From an uncultured Lachnospiraceae bacterium (GTDB taxonomy: Bacteria; Bacillota; Clostridia; Lachnospirales; Lachnospiraceae), in NCBI GenBank assembly GCA_910587295.1, contig CAJULP010000003.1:1-15006 (forward strand): a DNA stretch of 15,006 nucleotides, written 5' to 3'. Numbering within the stretch: the stretch's first letter is position 1; every line of letters starts with the position of its first letter. A program made the translations under genes and the position numbers. The notes under the pieces are model-generated. The model searched no databases and was not told the DNA's origin. It saw only the letters and a program-made list of their open reading frames with translations. Positions 6,560 to 14,263 of this stretch are shown here, piece after piece.

Positions 6560-8719
6560 TCACAAATCCACAACTGCGGTCTCAAAAGCTCCCAAAGTCA
6601 GACTCACCTGACCTATATGTGTTTCCACTTTTGTAATCTGCCTGCTTTCCGTATTATTGATCACAACCAATTTCCCGCTGTCCGGATAATAGTCACACTC
6701 CGTATAGGAATTATCCGTCATATAAATCCCTGTAACACCTTCCTGGCCGGCATAACGGATCAGCTGATACAGAAGCCTTGTATTTTCATCCGTCAGCTGG
6801 AATGATGCAAGGTAAATCCCTTTTCCTTTCCCGAAATCATGTACGGTCACCAGCGGCATCCCCTCATTTTCCAACAAAACCTTTGTCGCTTTGTCAGTCA
6901 AGTAGCGGTTTGACCTTGGCGCTATAGATGCGCCTGCCGGAACAATCCCCTCCGGATCCGAAGCGTGAACCGGCCATTTTCCATGACAGATCCTCTCGCC
7001 AGTGTCCTCATCAACGCCAAGAACGTGCGCCATCCTGAAATAAGTGTCATACCCGGTAACCGCCGAAGGCTCATCAGCACCAAGAAACACGCCGCCCTCA
7101 TATACCCACTTTGTCAAAATCTCTACCACTTTATCATCTTTCCATGCATCGCCGCCGCTCCATGCGCTTTTCGCATAACCTGCATTGATGACCACATCTA
7201 CCCCGTTAAGCCGCCCCGCCTTTATATCTTCAAAAGAAAGAAAACAAACTTCTACCGGAAGCCCTGCAAGGGCTTCATTAATATGGATCAGATCGTGCTG
7301 GTAAGTTTCATGGAAATGCCCTGACAAAGTCCACGAACGCAATGCCCCCCAGTAATGCAATACCGCCACCTTCGTTTTGATCGTATAGGGCTTCCCTTTT
7401 TGATGGAAATCCCGGATCATATGGAACTCATCCGTCACCTGCTCAATATAGTCACAAAAATCCGGGAAGCCTTCCGTCAAATGCAGATAACCGCCAAGCC
7501 CTATCCGGTCTACCGGAACCCGCAAAAGAGCGCGCCTGATACGGTTCCAATATTTCTTTGCCTCCAAAGCCGGATTGCCGCCTTCCATAAATGTAGGCGC
7601 ACCGCCAAGCCCCACCGGAAACAGATAGGGATGCAGCCTGAGTTCATGGACCGGCACATCCACCCCGGCGCATAGCCTCGCCTCATAGCCGGAAAAGACA
7701 CATTTGATCAGCCCGTCAAACCCAAACTCTCCAAACCTTCCGTTATAAGGCTCTAACCCAACCCAGCTGTCATCATAAAAGACATACGCTTTTTTTCCAT
7801 GCTCATGGACAATATCTACCAGTTCTTTCCCAAATGAAATCACAAAATCATTGATAAATTTCATCCAGTCCGCCTTATGGGCATCCCCAGGCATATGAGT
7901 CACATGGAGCTTTCCCTGATTGATAAAATCTTCCGCTGTCAGGGAATATCCATACTCTTTTGCAAACTCATCCAGTGCCAGTTCACTCACTGTAAAATCA
8001 TAAGATCCCCAATCCGAGAACAAAGAACGTCTCTCTTCGTACGCCCCCCAGATCCACACAAAATTATAAAACAACGACGTAAAACGGACTACCGTAGTAT
8101 CGGGATGTTCCTCACACCAGCTTTTAAGCCACCCCTTCAGATATTCACGGACCGTGGGATATCTGGGGTCGATCTGCATCAAATGCTCCTTATCCCAGTT
8201 ATTTGTAGTATGGTTATACATGGAGATCTCTTCCCAGATCCTGTATGCAAGAAAGCTCACCGTATATTTATGCCAGGGAACCACATTCTGTACCGTTACC
8301 GCTTTTTGCTCTTTATCATAAGTCCAATCCTTAGAAGAAACCAGTAGGTTAGAAGTCCTGTCATAGACCTGCCAGTACTTCATGGAAGCCGGACAGTCGT
8401 TGATCTCAAACTGTTCCTCAAAAAAACCGTCCATCAGCTTGACTGTCAGCCCACTCTCCCCGTTTACGGCAACAACCGGCTCCGTACAAAGAAAAGTCTG
8501 CTGCAGCTTATCCCTGTTGCCGGCCGCCCATTCATTATGGTCGCGGATGATGCAAAGCGTAGAATAGATTCCATACCCCGCATGGATAATATCCTCTGAA
8601 AGCTCCGTTCCGTCACTGTCGCGGATCACATCAGCCCCCCATTTTTCAGCCAGCCTTAACGTCAGTTCTTCATATCCCGATTCCCCCGGCAGTGTAAAGC
8701 CTCCCTTTCGTTTCTCCAT
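6560..8719 (-). CDS. GH112 phosphorylase, probably D-galactosyl-1,4-L-rhamnose phosphorylase
   Basis: Protein of 719 aa, the usual full length of family GH112. These enzymes split beta-galactosides with phosphate, giving galactose 1-phosphate. Known members act on lacto-N-biose/galacto-N-biose or on Gal-1,4-rhamnose. The N-terminal catalytic barrel holds VRFTSLFYNF (211-220) and YVFYDDSWVGLEPY (312-325); the acid catalyst is probably one of the aspartates at 316-317. A Rossmann-like, amidotransferase-type domain follows (about 445-660, with VDVVINAGYAKSAW at 507-520), then a small beta domain. No signal peptide is present, so it is cytosolic. The start has GGAGGG (8727-8732) 7 nt upstream. 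It is last in the operon, 44 bp after the esterase gene. The rhamnogalacturonan neighbours favour the Gal-Rha specificity; without them I could not separate the family's substrates. Confidence 0.85.
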   Translation of the reverse strand: MEKRKGGFTLPGESGYEELTLRLAEKWGADVIRDSDGTELSEDIIHAGYGIYSTLCIIRDHNEWAAGNRDKLQQTFLCTEPVVAVNGESGLTVKLMDGFFEEQFEINDCPASMKYWQVYDRTSNLLVSSKDWTYDKEQKAVTVQNVVPWHKYTVSFLAYRIWEEISMYNHTTNNWDKEHLMQIDPRYPTVREYLKGWLKSWCEEHPDTTVVRFTSLFYNFVWIWGAYEERRSLFSDWGSYDFTVSELALDEFAKEYGYSLTAEDFINQGKLHVTHMPGDAHKADWMKFINDFVISFGKELVDIVHEHGKKAYVFYDDSWVGLEPYNGRFGEFGFDGLIKCVFSGYEARLCAGVDVPVHELRLHPYLFPVGLGGAPTFMEGGNPALEAKKYWNRIRRALLRVPVDRIGLGGYLHLTEGFPDFCDYIEQVTDEFHMIRDFHQKGKPYTIKTKVAVLHYWGALRSWTLSGHFHETYQHDLIHINEALAGLPVEVCFLSFEDIKAGRLNGVDVVINAGYAKSAWSGGDAWKDDKVVEILTKWVYEGGVFLGADEPSAVTGYDTYFRMAHVLGVDEDTGERICHGKWPVHASDPEGIVPAGASIAPRSNRYLTDKATKVLLENEGMPLVTVHDFGKGKGIYLASFQLTDENTRLLYQLIRYAGQEGVTGIYMTDNSYTECDYYPDSGKLVVINNTESRQITKVETHIGQVSLTLGAFETAVVDL

Positions 8720-8763
8720 TTAACATCCCTCCAACATTCTTTATTTTATTACTGTCCGCGTCA

Positions 8764-10557
8764 TCACATAATCTTCAGATTTCGGCACATCCGGGCGCCC
8801 TCCCTGCGGCTGATAAATCCATTCAGGGGTTCCGTTCCGTCCGGGGCAAGTACACCTAACTGGCAGGCCGCCGATACCAATTTTCTTTCCCTTGCAGAAA
8901 CAAGATCATCATAAACACATGGCTCGTCTTCCGGCAGGGTCCTTCTGCTTTCATATGCTGTCATCAAAAAGAGGACAAATTCCAGCCTTGTCACCGGTTC
9001 TAAAGGGCGGAATCTTCCATCCGGGCACATATCCTTTGTCACGATCCCGTTTTGTAACCCGCATTCTACCGTTCCGGCGTACCACTCATGGCCGATGACG
9101 TCAGAAAGCAGGTCATTATAAACATTGATCTGGAAAAATCCCGCACGGCGGACCACCATTTCCAGGCCTTCCGCCCGCAAAAGCCAATCCTCCGGCCGAT
9201 CCGGTTCTTCGAACTCTTCCGGATCATCCGCTGCCACAAAACCTTCCGGCCTTTGAAGAGGTTCTATGCAGGCCGGCTCATCCCAGAGTATCTCCTGCAC
9301 ATCTTCCCGTATCTGATCAGCAAGCCATCGGTATCCGGAGGGTATGCCGTTCCTTACTGCTTCCCTATTCCGATCATCATCCAAATCCTTCCAATTCCCA
9401 CAGACGCGTTTTATCTCCTGGCACACCATTGCTGCCATCTGCTGTGCGCCAAAATCATTATGATGCGTATAATCGGACGGGAAAAAATATTTCTTAGCCC
9501 CTTCTTTTCCCAACCGCAGGACAAATTCCATGCTAAGGCGGTGCAGATCCAGCACCGGCACCGACAGCTTAGCGCCCAGCTCCAGACACGCCCCGGCATA
9601 CTCCTCCAGTAAGTCATTATAAGCTCCGTCACTTCCCCGCCAGCTGTTTCTCGCAACAGGAGTAACTAACAGCGGGTACATCCCCTTATCCCGGCATTCA
9701 CCGATATACCGTTCCAGATTGGCAAGATAACCCTCCTGCGCCTTTAAGTGCATCAGCTTCTGGTCGTTATGCCCAAATTGGAACAGCATGTAATCTCCGG
9801 CCTTCCCCTGTTCCATGATGATGGCATAATGTCCTTCTTCCCGAAAGCTTTCCGTAGTCAGCCCGGAATGGGCATGGTTGGACACCGGCATTTCCCCTGC
9901 CACAAAATAAGGCATCATCTGCCCCCACCCGGCATAGCTTGCTCCGGGCGCATAAGGATATTCCGCAGACTGATCAGCCACGGTAGAATCACCGGCTATA
10001 TAAAGCACCGGACACTGCACCTTTTCTACCATGACCCGGCTGATACACGGCCGATCCGCCGTCACAGCCACTTCGATACAATTATCTTCATATTTTTGTT
10101 CCCGGCCCCTGGGGATAATGCCGCACACTTCCACACACATTTCCCTGACACAGGCTTTCCCTGCCGGAAGTTCATCCTGATAAGCGGCAAGACAGCGCCG
10201 CCCTGTAAAAATACGCAGATCCGATAGTTTCTCTTTCCCCTGAATGACAATTTTAATCCGATAGCTGCCCGGCTCCGGCACTCTGCACTTAAACCGCAAA
10301 GGAATCTGCCGGCCCTCCCATCCGAAATCTTCCGACATAGAATACATTGGTATAGAATACCATGGTATAGAATACCATGGAACCGGCAGGAAACCACCGT
10401 TTAGCTCCGGAAGCGTCAAATCCGGATCCTGCTTCCCATTTTCTTCCACAATAAAGCCGTAACCCCGCTCCCTGGTATAACAATCCGTTTCCTTTACACA
10501 GACAGCAGACGCCTCAACCTGCCCGGCCGGGTAAAAGAGATATGTTTGTCTGTACAT
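8764..10557 (-). CDS. CE12-like SGNH rhamnogalacturonan acetylesterase with C-terminal SLH-like domains
   Basis: Protein of 597 aa in three parts. Residues 1-185 look like a beta-sandwich domain that I do not recognise firmly. Residues 186-390 are an SGNH esterase of the CE12 (rhamnogalacturonan acetylesterase) type: LYIAGDSTVADQ with nucleophile S191, glycine block HSGLTTESF (G232), GHNDQ (262-266) and the DxxH pair D362/H365 in DYTHHNDFG. After an acidic, proline-rich linker (about 428-460) come one clear SLH-like repeat (SDVIGHEWY...RFRPLEPVTRLEF, 485-527) and a weaker second one (548-597). No signal peptide is present, and the stop of the upstream gene is in frame two codons before the ATG, so none can be added. 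The ribosome binding site is weak (AAAGGATGG, far from the ATG), which suggests translational coupling to GH105. It likely removes acetyl groups from imported rhamnogalacturonan oligosaccharides. Confidence 0.85.
   Translation of the reverse strand: MYRQTYLFYPAGQVEASAVCVKETDCYTRERGYGFIVEENGKQDPDLTLPELNGGFLPVPWYSIPWYSIPMYSMSEDFGWEGRQIPLRFKCRVPEPGSYRIKIVIQGKEKLSDLRIFTGRRCLAAYQDELPAGKACVREMCVEVCGIIPRGREQKYEDNCIEVAVTADRPCISRVMVEKVQCPVLYIAGDSTVADQSAEYPYAPGASYAGWGQMMPYFVAGEMPVSNHAHSGLTTESFREEGHYAIIMEQGKAGDYMLFQFGHNDQKLMHLKAQEGYLANLERYIGECRDKGMYPLLVTPVARNSWRGSDGAYNDLLEEYAGACLELGAKLSVPVLDLHRLSMEFVLRLGKEGAKKYFFPSDYTHHNDFGAQQMAAMVCQEIKRVCGNWKDLDDDRNREAVRNGIPSGYRWLADQIREDVQEILWDEPACIEPLQRPEGFVAADDPEEFEEPDRPEDWLLRAEGLEMVVRRAGFFQINVYNDLLSDVIGHEWYAGTVECGLQNGIVTKDMCPDGRFRPLEPVTRLEFVLFLMTAYESRRTLPEDEPCVYDDLVSARERKLVSAACQLGVLAPDGTEPLNGFISRREGARMCRNLKIM
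10336..10380 (-). repeat. 15-bp tandem repeat inside the esterase gene
   Basis: There are three adjacent 15-bp units on the plus strand. Units 10351-10365 and 10366-10380 are identical (TATAGAATACCATGG); unit 10336-10350 differs at three positions. The length is a multiple of three, so the frame is kept and the protein reads PWYSIPWYSIPMYSM at about residues 60-74. The segment lies in the N-terminal domain, not in the catalytic part. Confidence 0.9.
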
Positions 10558-10560
10558 GTT

Positions 10561-11610
10561 TTATAAAGCCCCATCCTTTGCAATATCGGCAGAAACCAAC
10601 ACGTTACTGAAAAACGCAAGGGCAAGTCCCTGGCCCCAGCCCTGGATCCATCGTCTGGAAATCCCCCTGTATCCTTCAATGTCCTTCATCACAGCGGTTC
10701 CGCCGGACACGTTCATGACCCTGCCATCCTCGCTGACATTTTCCAAAAGGCCTTTGATCGCTTTATTAATATATTTGGTATGTAACAGATTACCCCGCTC
10801 TAACATAGCCGCCGCAATCCCTGCGGATGCGGAGATTTCTTCATAGGATTCCTCATCATTTAAAACAGTCCGCCAAAGCCCGTTTTGTGTCTGCACGGTT
10901 TTTAGCGCTGAAAGCTGATCGTTTAAAGAACCTGCAACATCCAGATACTTAGGATACAGATAGCACTCCGGCAAAACGCTTCCCACCTTTGACATGGTAT
11001 AAGCCGCCCACGCATTTGCCCTGCCCCAGTAAATGCCGGACATATGGTCCTTGGAAATGTTATTGTAACCGTGATAATAAAAACCTGTCTTTTCATCCTG
11101 AAGATAATTGATATGCCAATACCACTGGTTCAGCGCATCCTCTATCATCTCCTCATCCTTACTGATCACCCCTACCCTGAGCAAAAAGAACGCCGCCATG
11201 AAAAGCGTATCCGCCCAGGCCTGCTCCGGGAAATCATTGTTTGCGGACACCGTATGCTGCAGCACGTGATCGCCAAAGCGCAACGCATCCTTTTGGATGT
11301 AGGCAATCTTGCTCTTTACCAACTCCCAGTACTTTTCCTCTCCGGTGGCCTGGTAGAGCGTGACAAGACAATGCCCCATAGCACAGGCATTTACCGTCCA
11401 TACCTTAGGAAGGCCAAGAGAGATCAGCTCATCCACACGTTCCTTTAAAACCGTCAGATATTTCTCGTTTTTCGTCTTTTCATAAGCTTCACTGATCCCG
11501 TAATATGCTACGCCGCAGGGCCAGTCCCACGTCAGATCCATTTTCATTGTCCGATCCACGATCCGGTCTATCACGTCTTCAATCTGTTCTTTGTTAAAAT
11601 CCAAATTCAT
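10561..11610 (-). CDS. GH105 unsaturated rhamnogalacturonyl hydrolase (YteR type)
   Basis: Cytosolic enzyme of 349 aa with an alpha/alpha barrel. It removes the 4,5-unsaturated galacturonyl residue from the non-reducing end of oligosaccharides made by rhamnogalacturonan lyases. Family marks visible include WDWPCGVAYYG (29-39), WTVNACAMGH (71-80), EQAWADTLFMA (129-139) with the probable catalytic aspartate D134, YHGYNN (179-184), IYWGRANAWAAY (193-204) and WIQGWGQG (321-328). I chose the ATG at 11610 because GGGAGGG lies 7 nt upstream; the ATG at 11631 has no ribosome binding site and precedes it. It is the first gene of the operon GH105, CE12-like, GH112, divergent from rhaM. Its stop is separated from the esterase start by a single codon in the same frame. 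The call is firm for the family; the substrate is strongly supported by the neighbours. Confidence 0.92.
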   Translation of the reverse strand: MNLDFNKEQIEDVIDRIVDRTMKMDLTWDWPCGVAYYGISEAYEKTKNEKYLTVLKERVDELISLGLPKVWTVNACAMGHCLVTLYQATGEEKYWELVKSKIAYIQKDALRFGDHVLQHTVSANNDFPEQAWADTLFMAAFFLLRVGVISKDEEMIEDALNQWYWHINYLQDEKTGFYYHGYNNISKDHMSGIYWGRANAWAAYTMSKVGSVLPECYLYPKYLDVAGSLNDQLSALKTVQTQNGLWRTVLNDEESYEEISASAGIAAAMLERGNLLHTKYINKAIKGLLENVSEDGRVMNVSGGTAVMKDIEGYRGISRRWIQGWGQGLALAFFSNVLVSADIAKDGAL

Positions 11611-11654
11611 ATCGAAACCCTCCCTTTTCATTTTACAACAGCTTGCATATATAC

Positions 11655-11660
11655 ATTATA
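11655..11660 (-). promoter_or_regulatory. Candidate -10 box of the catabolic operon
   Basis: On the minus strand this reads TATAAT, about 45 nt upstream of the GH105 start. No -35 match exists at 16-18 bp, which would fit activator dependence. The stretch is very AT-rich, so confidence is low. Confidence 0.35.
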
Positions 11661-11724
11661 CATAATCCTATATTTCTCTAACATGTTGGTTTCATTCAAA
11701 AATTCAGCAATTTCGACCATAATA

Positions 11725-11754
11725 TTGCCCTATTCCCTTTTAATATGGTAAAAT
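11725..11754 (+). promoter_or_regulatory. Candidate rhaM promoter
   Basis: TTGCCC (11725-11730) and TAAAAT (11749-11754) are separated by 18 bp, about 50 nt upstream of the rhaM start. The -35 overlaps one arm of an inverted repeat, GCAAT (11707-11711) with ATTGC (11724-11728), which could be an operator. Confidence 0.45.
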
Positions 11755-11805
11755 ATAACCAAATACCGACACACAAATACATATAGTAAAAGGAGCGGCA
11801 GCAGT

Positions 11806-12117
11806 ATGATCAAAGGATTCAAAATGAAGCTATATCCCGGGCAGGAAGCCGAATACGAAAAACGCCACAATGAACTGTGGCCGGAAATGAAAGATATGAT
11901 CCATGAGCATGGAGGAAAGAATTATTCCATTTTTCTGGATAAAGAAACACTGACTTTGTTTGGTTACATTGAAATTGAAGATGAAGAGCTTTGGGCAAAA
12001 GGAGCTGATACTTCCATCAACCGGAAATGGTGGGATTTTATGGCGGACATCATGGAGACAAACCCGGACAACAGCCCTATATCGATCGACCTGAAACCTT
12101 TGTTCCATCTTGATTAA
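11806..12117 (+). CDS. rhaM: L-rhamnose mutarotase
   Basis: Protein of 103 aa, matching the family length (E. coli RhaM is 104 aa). It interconverts the alpha and beta anomers of L-rhamnose in the cytosol, supplying the form used by rhamnose isomerase. Conserved marks are FKMKLYPGQEAEYEKRHNELWPE split across residues 5-27 (H21 in the RRHN-like motif), GGKNYSIFLD (36-45), RKWWDFMADIM (73-83) and NPDNSP (86-91), followed by the family ending LKPLFHLD. AAAGGAG ends 10 nt before the ATG. It is a single-gene unit divergent from the GH105 operon and followed by its own terminator. Its presence here indicates that free L-rhamnose is released by the neighbouring enzymes, which supports the Gal-Rha phosphorylase call for the GH112 protein. 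Confidence 0.95.
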   Translation: MIKGFKMKLYPGQEAEYEKRHNELWPEMKDMIHEHGGKNYSIFLDKETLTLFGYIEIEDEELWAKGADTSINRKWWDFMADIMETNPDNSPISIDLKPLFHLD

Positions 12118-12142
12118 AAAGTGCCGCCTAAAAGCGGAGCAC
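12116..12142 (-). terminator. Terminator of the oleate hydratase gene
   Basis: On the minus strand GTGC-CT-CCGC pairs with GCGG-CAC around a TTTTA(G) loop, with a 2-nt bulge, and is followed by five T residues (12120 to 12116). The T-run overlaps the last two bases of the rhaM stop codon. The stem is short, so it is a moderate prediction. Confidence 0.6.
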
Positions 12143-12144
12143 GG

Positions 12145-12180
12145 AAGGGGCATCCCCAAAGAGGAATGCCCCTTTATCTT
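12145..12180 (+). terminator. Terminator of rhaM
   Basis: The stem AAGGGGCAT (12145-12153) pairs with ATGCCCCTT (12166-12174) around a 12-nt loop and is followed by TATCTT. The stem is strong but the T-tract is broken. Confidence 0.65.
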
Positions 12181-12181
12181 A

Positions 12182-14143
12182 TCACCTTAAAACATCATAA
12201 TCCCGCAGCACCTTCTCGATCACCGTTCCTTTTACAAAATGCAAAAGGGGCTTCTTCAATGCATTTAACGGGCCTGGCAGCTCTATCTCTAAAGGCGATT
12301 TCCCATCCATCAGCTTTACGCTGCTAGAGAGCAGTTCCCTGATATCATAAACGCTGCCCCAAACCTCCGGCACCCCCCGGTCAACGCCAAGCAGCCCATA
12401 TACGGCTTCCATCGCAGTCCTAACCGAATATTCCGTGGTAAATACAGTATCCCTTGGAGTGTCCGCAAACTGTCCCAAAAATGCAAAGTTGACGCAGCCA
12501 TCCGGGATCACATCCGGGCGGTCGCCCTTTGCCCTGGGCATGAAAAATGCGGTAATATACGGCATCATGGTAGGAACACAGACAGCGCTGTTTTCCGCCA
12601 GTTCCGGGATTTCCTCAACGGGAACCCCCAAATGGTAGAGCCACTCCTGGGTGATTTCCTTCCCCGTGCATTCCTTCATAGGCTTTTTGATAAAATCACC
12701 GGGAACGTCCGTAAAAAGTCCGTATACCCATACGCATACTTTATCCTTATCCTGCTCTTTAAACTGCCCCTGGCGGTTAATGGTCCAGCTCATCAGCCAA
12801 CGGGAATCCTTGCAGCTGACGATTCCTCCGGTGACTACCTTACCGCTCCTTGGATCACGCTTGCAGATATCCGTGATGTAAGGGATGATCTTATCGTCCA
12901 GGGTGGTAACCGTCGCCGATTCCCAGTTGGTCTTAGCCACATCCGAGCAGAATTTCTCCGGATGCCCAAAGGAGGGATCCTGCTTTGCAATATTTTTCCA
13001 CAAACTCCAGCAGCCGCTGGTGCGGACTTCCGCATCCCCATTGGGCGCATGGTTCTGATCACCGTAGATCGTGCCTTCCGTACAGCTCCCGTTGGTGACA
13101 AACACAAGGTCATTTTCCGTAAGCATGATCCCCTTTTCCACACCCTTCACCTTACATTCTATGGTCTTGGCAATCTTCTTTCCGCCTTCAAATTCAAAGA
13201 TCACATTGGTCACTTCCGTGTGAAACCGGAAATCAACTCCTGCCGCTTCCAAATACCTCTGCATAGGCAGGATCAGGGATTCATATTGGTTATACTTGGT
13301 GAACTTCAATGCGCTGAAATCCGGCAGCCCTGCAATATGATGGATAAAACGCTGAAAATACAGTTTCATTTCCAATGCACTGTGCCAGTTCTCAAAGGCA
13401 AACATAGTCCGCCAATACAGCCAGAACGTGGAATCAAACACTTCCTCGTCAAACACATCCTCAATGGTCTTGTCGTACAAATCTTCATCCCTTGTCATAA
13501 AAAGCTTCATGATCTCCATGCAGCCCTTTTGGCTTAAACGAAACTTCCCATCCGTATGGGCGTCCTTGCCGCAGTTTTCCGTTGCCCGGCACAGGGAATA
13601 ATTGGGATCTTCTTTGTTGAGCCAGTAATATTCGTCCAGCACCGATACACCAGGGGTCTCAATGGAAGGGATACTGCGGAACAAATCCCACAAACATTCA
13701 AAATGATCTTCCATTTCCCGTCCACCCCTCATCACATATCCCCTTGTGGGATCGTTGATTCCGTCACAGGCGCCTCCCGCAATGTCCATTGCCTCTAAAA
13801 TATGAATATGGGATCCCGGCATCTGCCCGTCACGGACTAAAAAACATGCCGCCGCCAGCGATGCTAAGCCGCTCCCTACAATATATGCATTTTTTTCCTC
13901 TACCCCTTCCGGTTTCCTGGGTCTTGCAAAGGCTTCATAGTTACCGTTTGTATAATAAATACCTTTGCTGTTTTTCTCCCCTTTTCCTCTTTCTGTGTTG
14001 CGGTATTCCTGCTTCCTTTGTTCTTCCGCCGTTTTCCGGGCTGACTTATTTTCTGCATTTTTATGATTTTTCACTGCAAGCACCGCACCTGCACCTGCCG
14101 CAATCGCCGCTACACCAATACCTACATTCTTTTTACCTGACAT
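12182..14143 (-). CDS. Oleate hydratase (myosin-cross-reactive antigen family) with N-terminal anchor
   Basis: FAD-dependent fatty acid hydratase of 653 aa. It adds water to the cis-9 double bond of unsaturated fatty acids, giving 10-hydroxy acids; in gut and lactic bacteria this is seen as detoxification of free fatty acids. The canonical part begins near residue 61 (YYTNGNYEAFARPRKP), with the dinucleotide-binding loop VGSGLASLAAACFL (89-102), the ILEAMDIAGGACDG strand-loop (115-128), RGGREMEDHFECLWD (139-153, E143 being the likely counterpart of the known catalytic glutamate) and MFAFENWHSALEMKLYF (247-263). Ahead of it are about 60 extra residues: a glycine/alanine-rich hydrophobic segment (7-24), then a charged linker. 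The start at 14143 has AGGTGG 8 nt upstream; the GTG at 14155 overlaps that site. It stands alone, downstream of a TetR-type gene, and shows no link to the pectin genes. Confidence 0.93.
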   Translation of the reverse strand: MSGKKNVGIGVAAIAAGAGAVLAVKNHKNAENKSARKTAEEQRKQEYRNTERGKGEKNSKGIYYTNGNYEAFARPRKPEGVEEKNAYIVGSGLASLAAACFLVRDGQMPGSHIHILEAMDIAGGACDGINDPTRGYVMRGGREMEDHFECLWDLFRSIPSIETPGVSVLDEYYWLNKEDPNYSLCRATENCGKDAHTDGKFRLSQKGCMEIMKLFMTRDEDLYDKTIEDVFDEEVFDSTFWLYWRTMFAFENWHSALEMKLYFQRFIHHIAGLPDFSALKFTKYNQYESLILPMQRYLEAAGVDFRFHTEVTNVIFEFEGGKKIAKTIECKVKGVEKGIMLTENDLVFVTNGSCTEGTIYGDQNHAPNGDAEVRTSGCWSLWKNIAKQDPSFGHPEKFCSDVAKTNWESATVTTLDDKIIPYITDICKRDPRSGKVVTGGIVSCKDSRWLMSWTINRQGQFKEQDKDKVCVWVYGLFTDVPGDFIKKPMKECTGKEITQEWLYHLGVPVEEIPELAENSAVCVPTMMPYITAFFMPRAKGDRPDVIPDGCVNFAFLGQFADTPRDTVFTTEYSVRTAMEAVYGLLGVDRGVPEVWGSVYDIRELLSSSVKLMDGKSPLEIELPGPLNALKKPLLHFVKGTVIEKVLRDYDVLR

Positions 14144-14184
14144 GATTATTTCCACCTTTCTTTTGCGTTTTTTGTTATGGCTTT

Positions 14185-14213
14185 ATTTTATCCCTGAAAA
14201 AAGTAGTTTTCCA
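14185..14213 (-). promoter_or_regulatory. Candidate promoter of the oleate hydratase gene
   Basis: On the minus strand TGGAAA (14213-14208) and TAAAAT (14190-14185) are 17 bp apart, about 40 nt upstream of the start codon. The promoter lies between the large hairpin and the gene, so the gene is probably transcribed independently of the TetR-type gene. Confidence 0.45.
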
Positions 14214-14217
14214 TTTA

Positions 14218-14262
14218 CAAAACAGGCGGAATGATAAGTTTTTTATCATTCCGCCTGTTTTG
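14218..14262. terminator. 20-bp perfect hairpin after the TetR-type gene
   Basis: Arms 14218-14237 and 14243-14262 are perfect complements (each containing CAGGCGGAATGATAA or its reverse) around the loop GTTTT. It begins 1 nt beyond the TetR stop. Each arm ends in GTTTTG when exiting, giving a short T-tract in both directions. It most likely terminates the TetR transcript. Confidence 0.75.
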
Positions 14263-14263
14263 A

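Noticed and set aside
9088..10227. Plus-strand frames of 174 and 159 aa opposite the esterase gene
   Set aside because: They are antisense shadows of the SGNH esterase, with compositions (many Arg, His, Ile, Pro) typical of reversed coding sequence.
12632..13537. 301-aa plus-strand open frame
   Set aside because: It lies entirely opposite the oleate hydratase, whose family motifs are unmistakable. The frame has no recognisable domain and is a codon-bias shadow.
14144..14155. GTG start for the oleate hydratase at 14155
   Set aside because: It overlaps the AGGTGG sequence that serves the ATG at 14143.
14187..14196. TTTTATCCCT shared with the left-edge element (170-179)
   Set aside because: A 10-base AT-rich match with no extension on either side; not a second copy.
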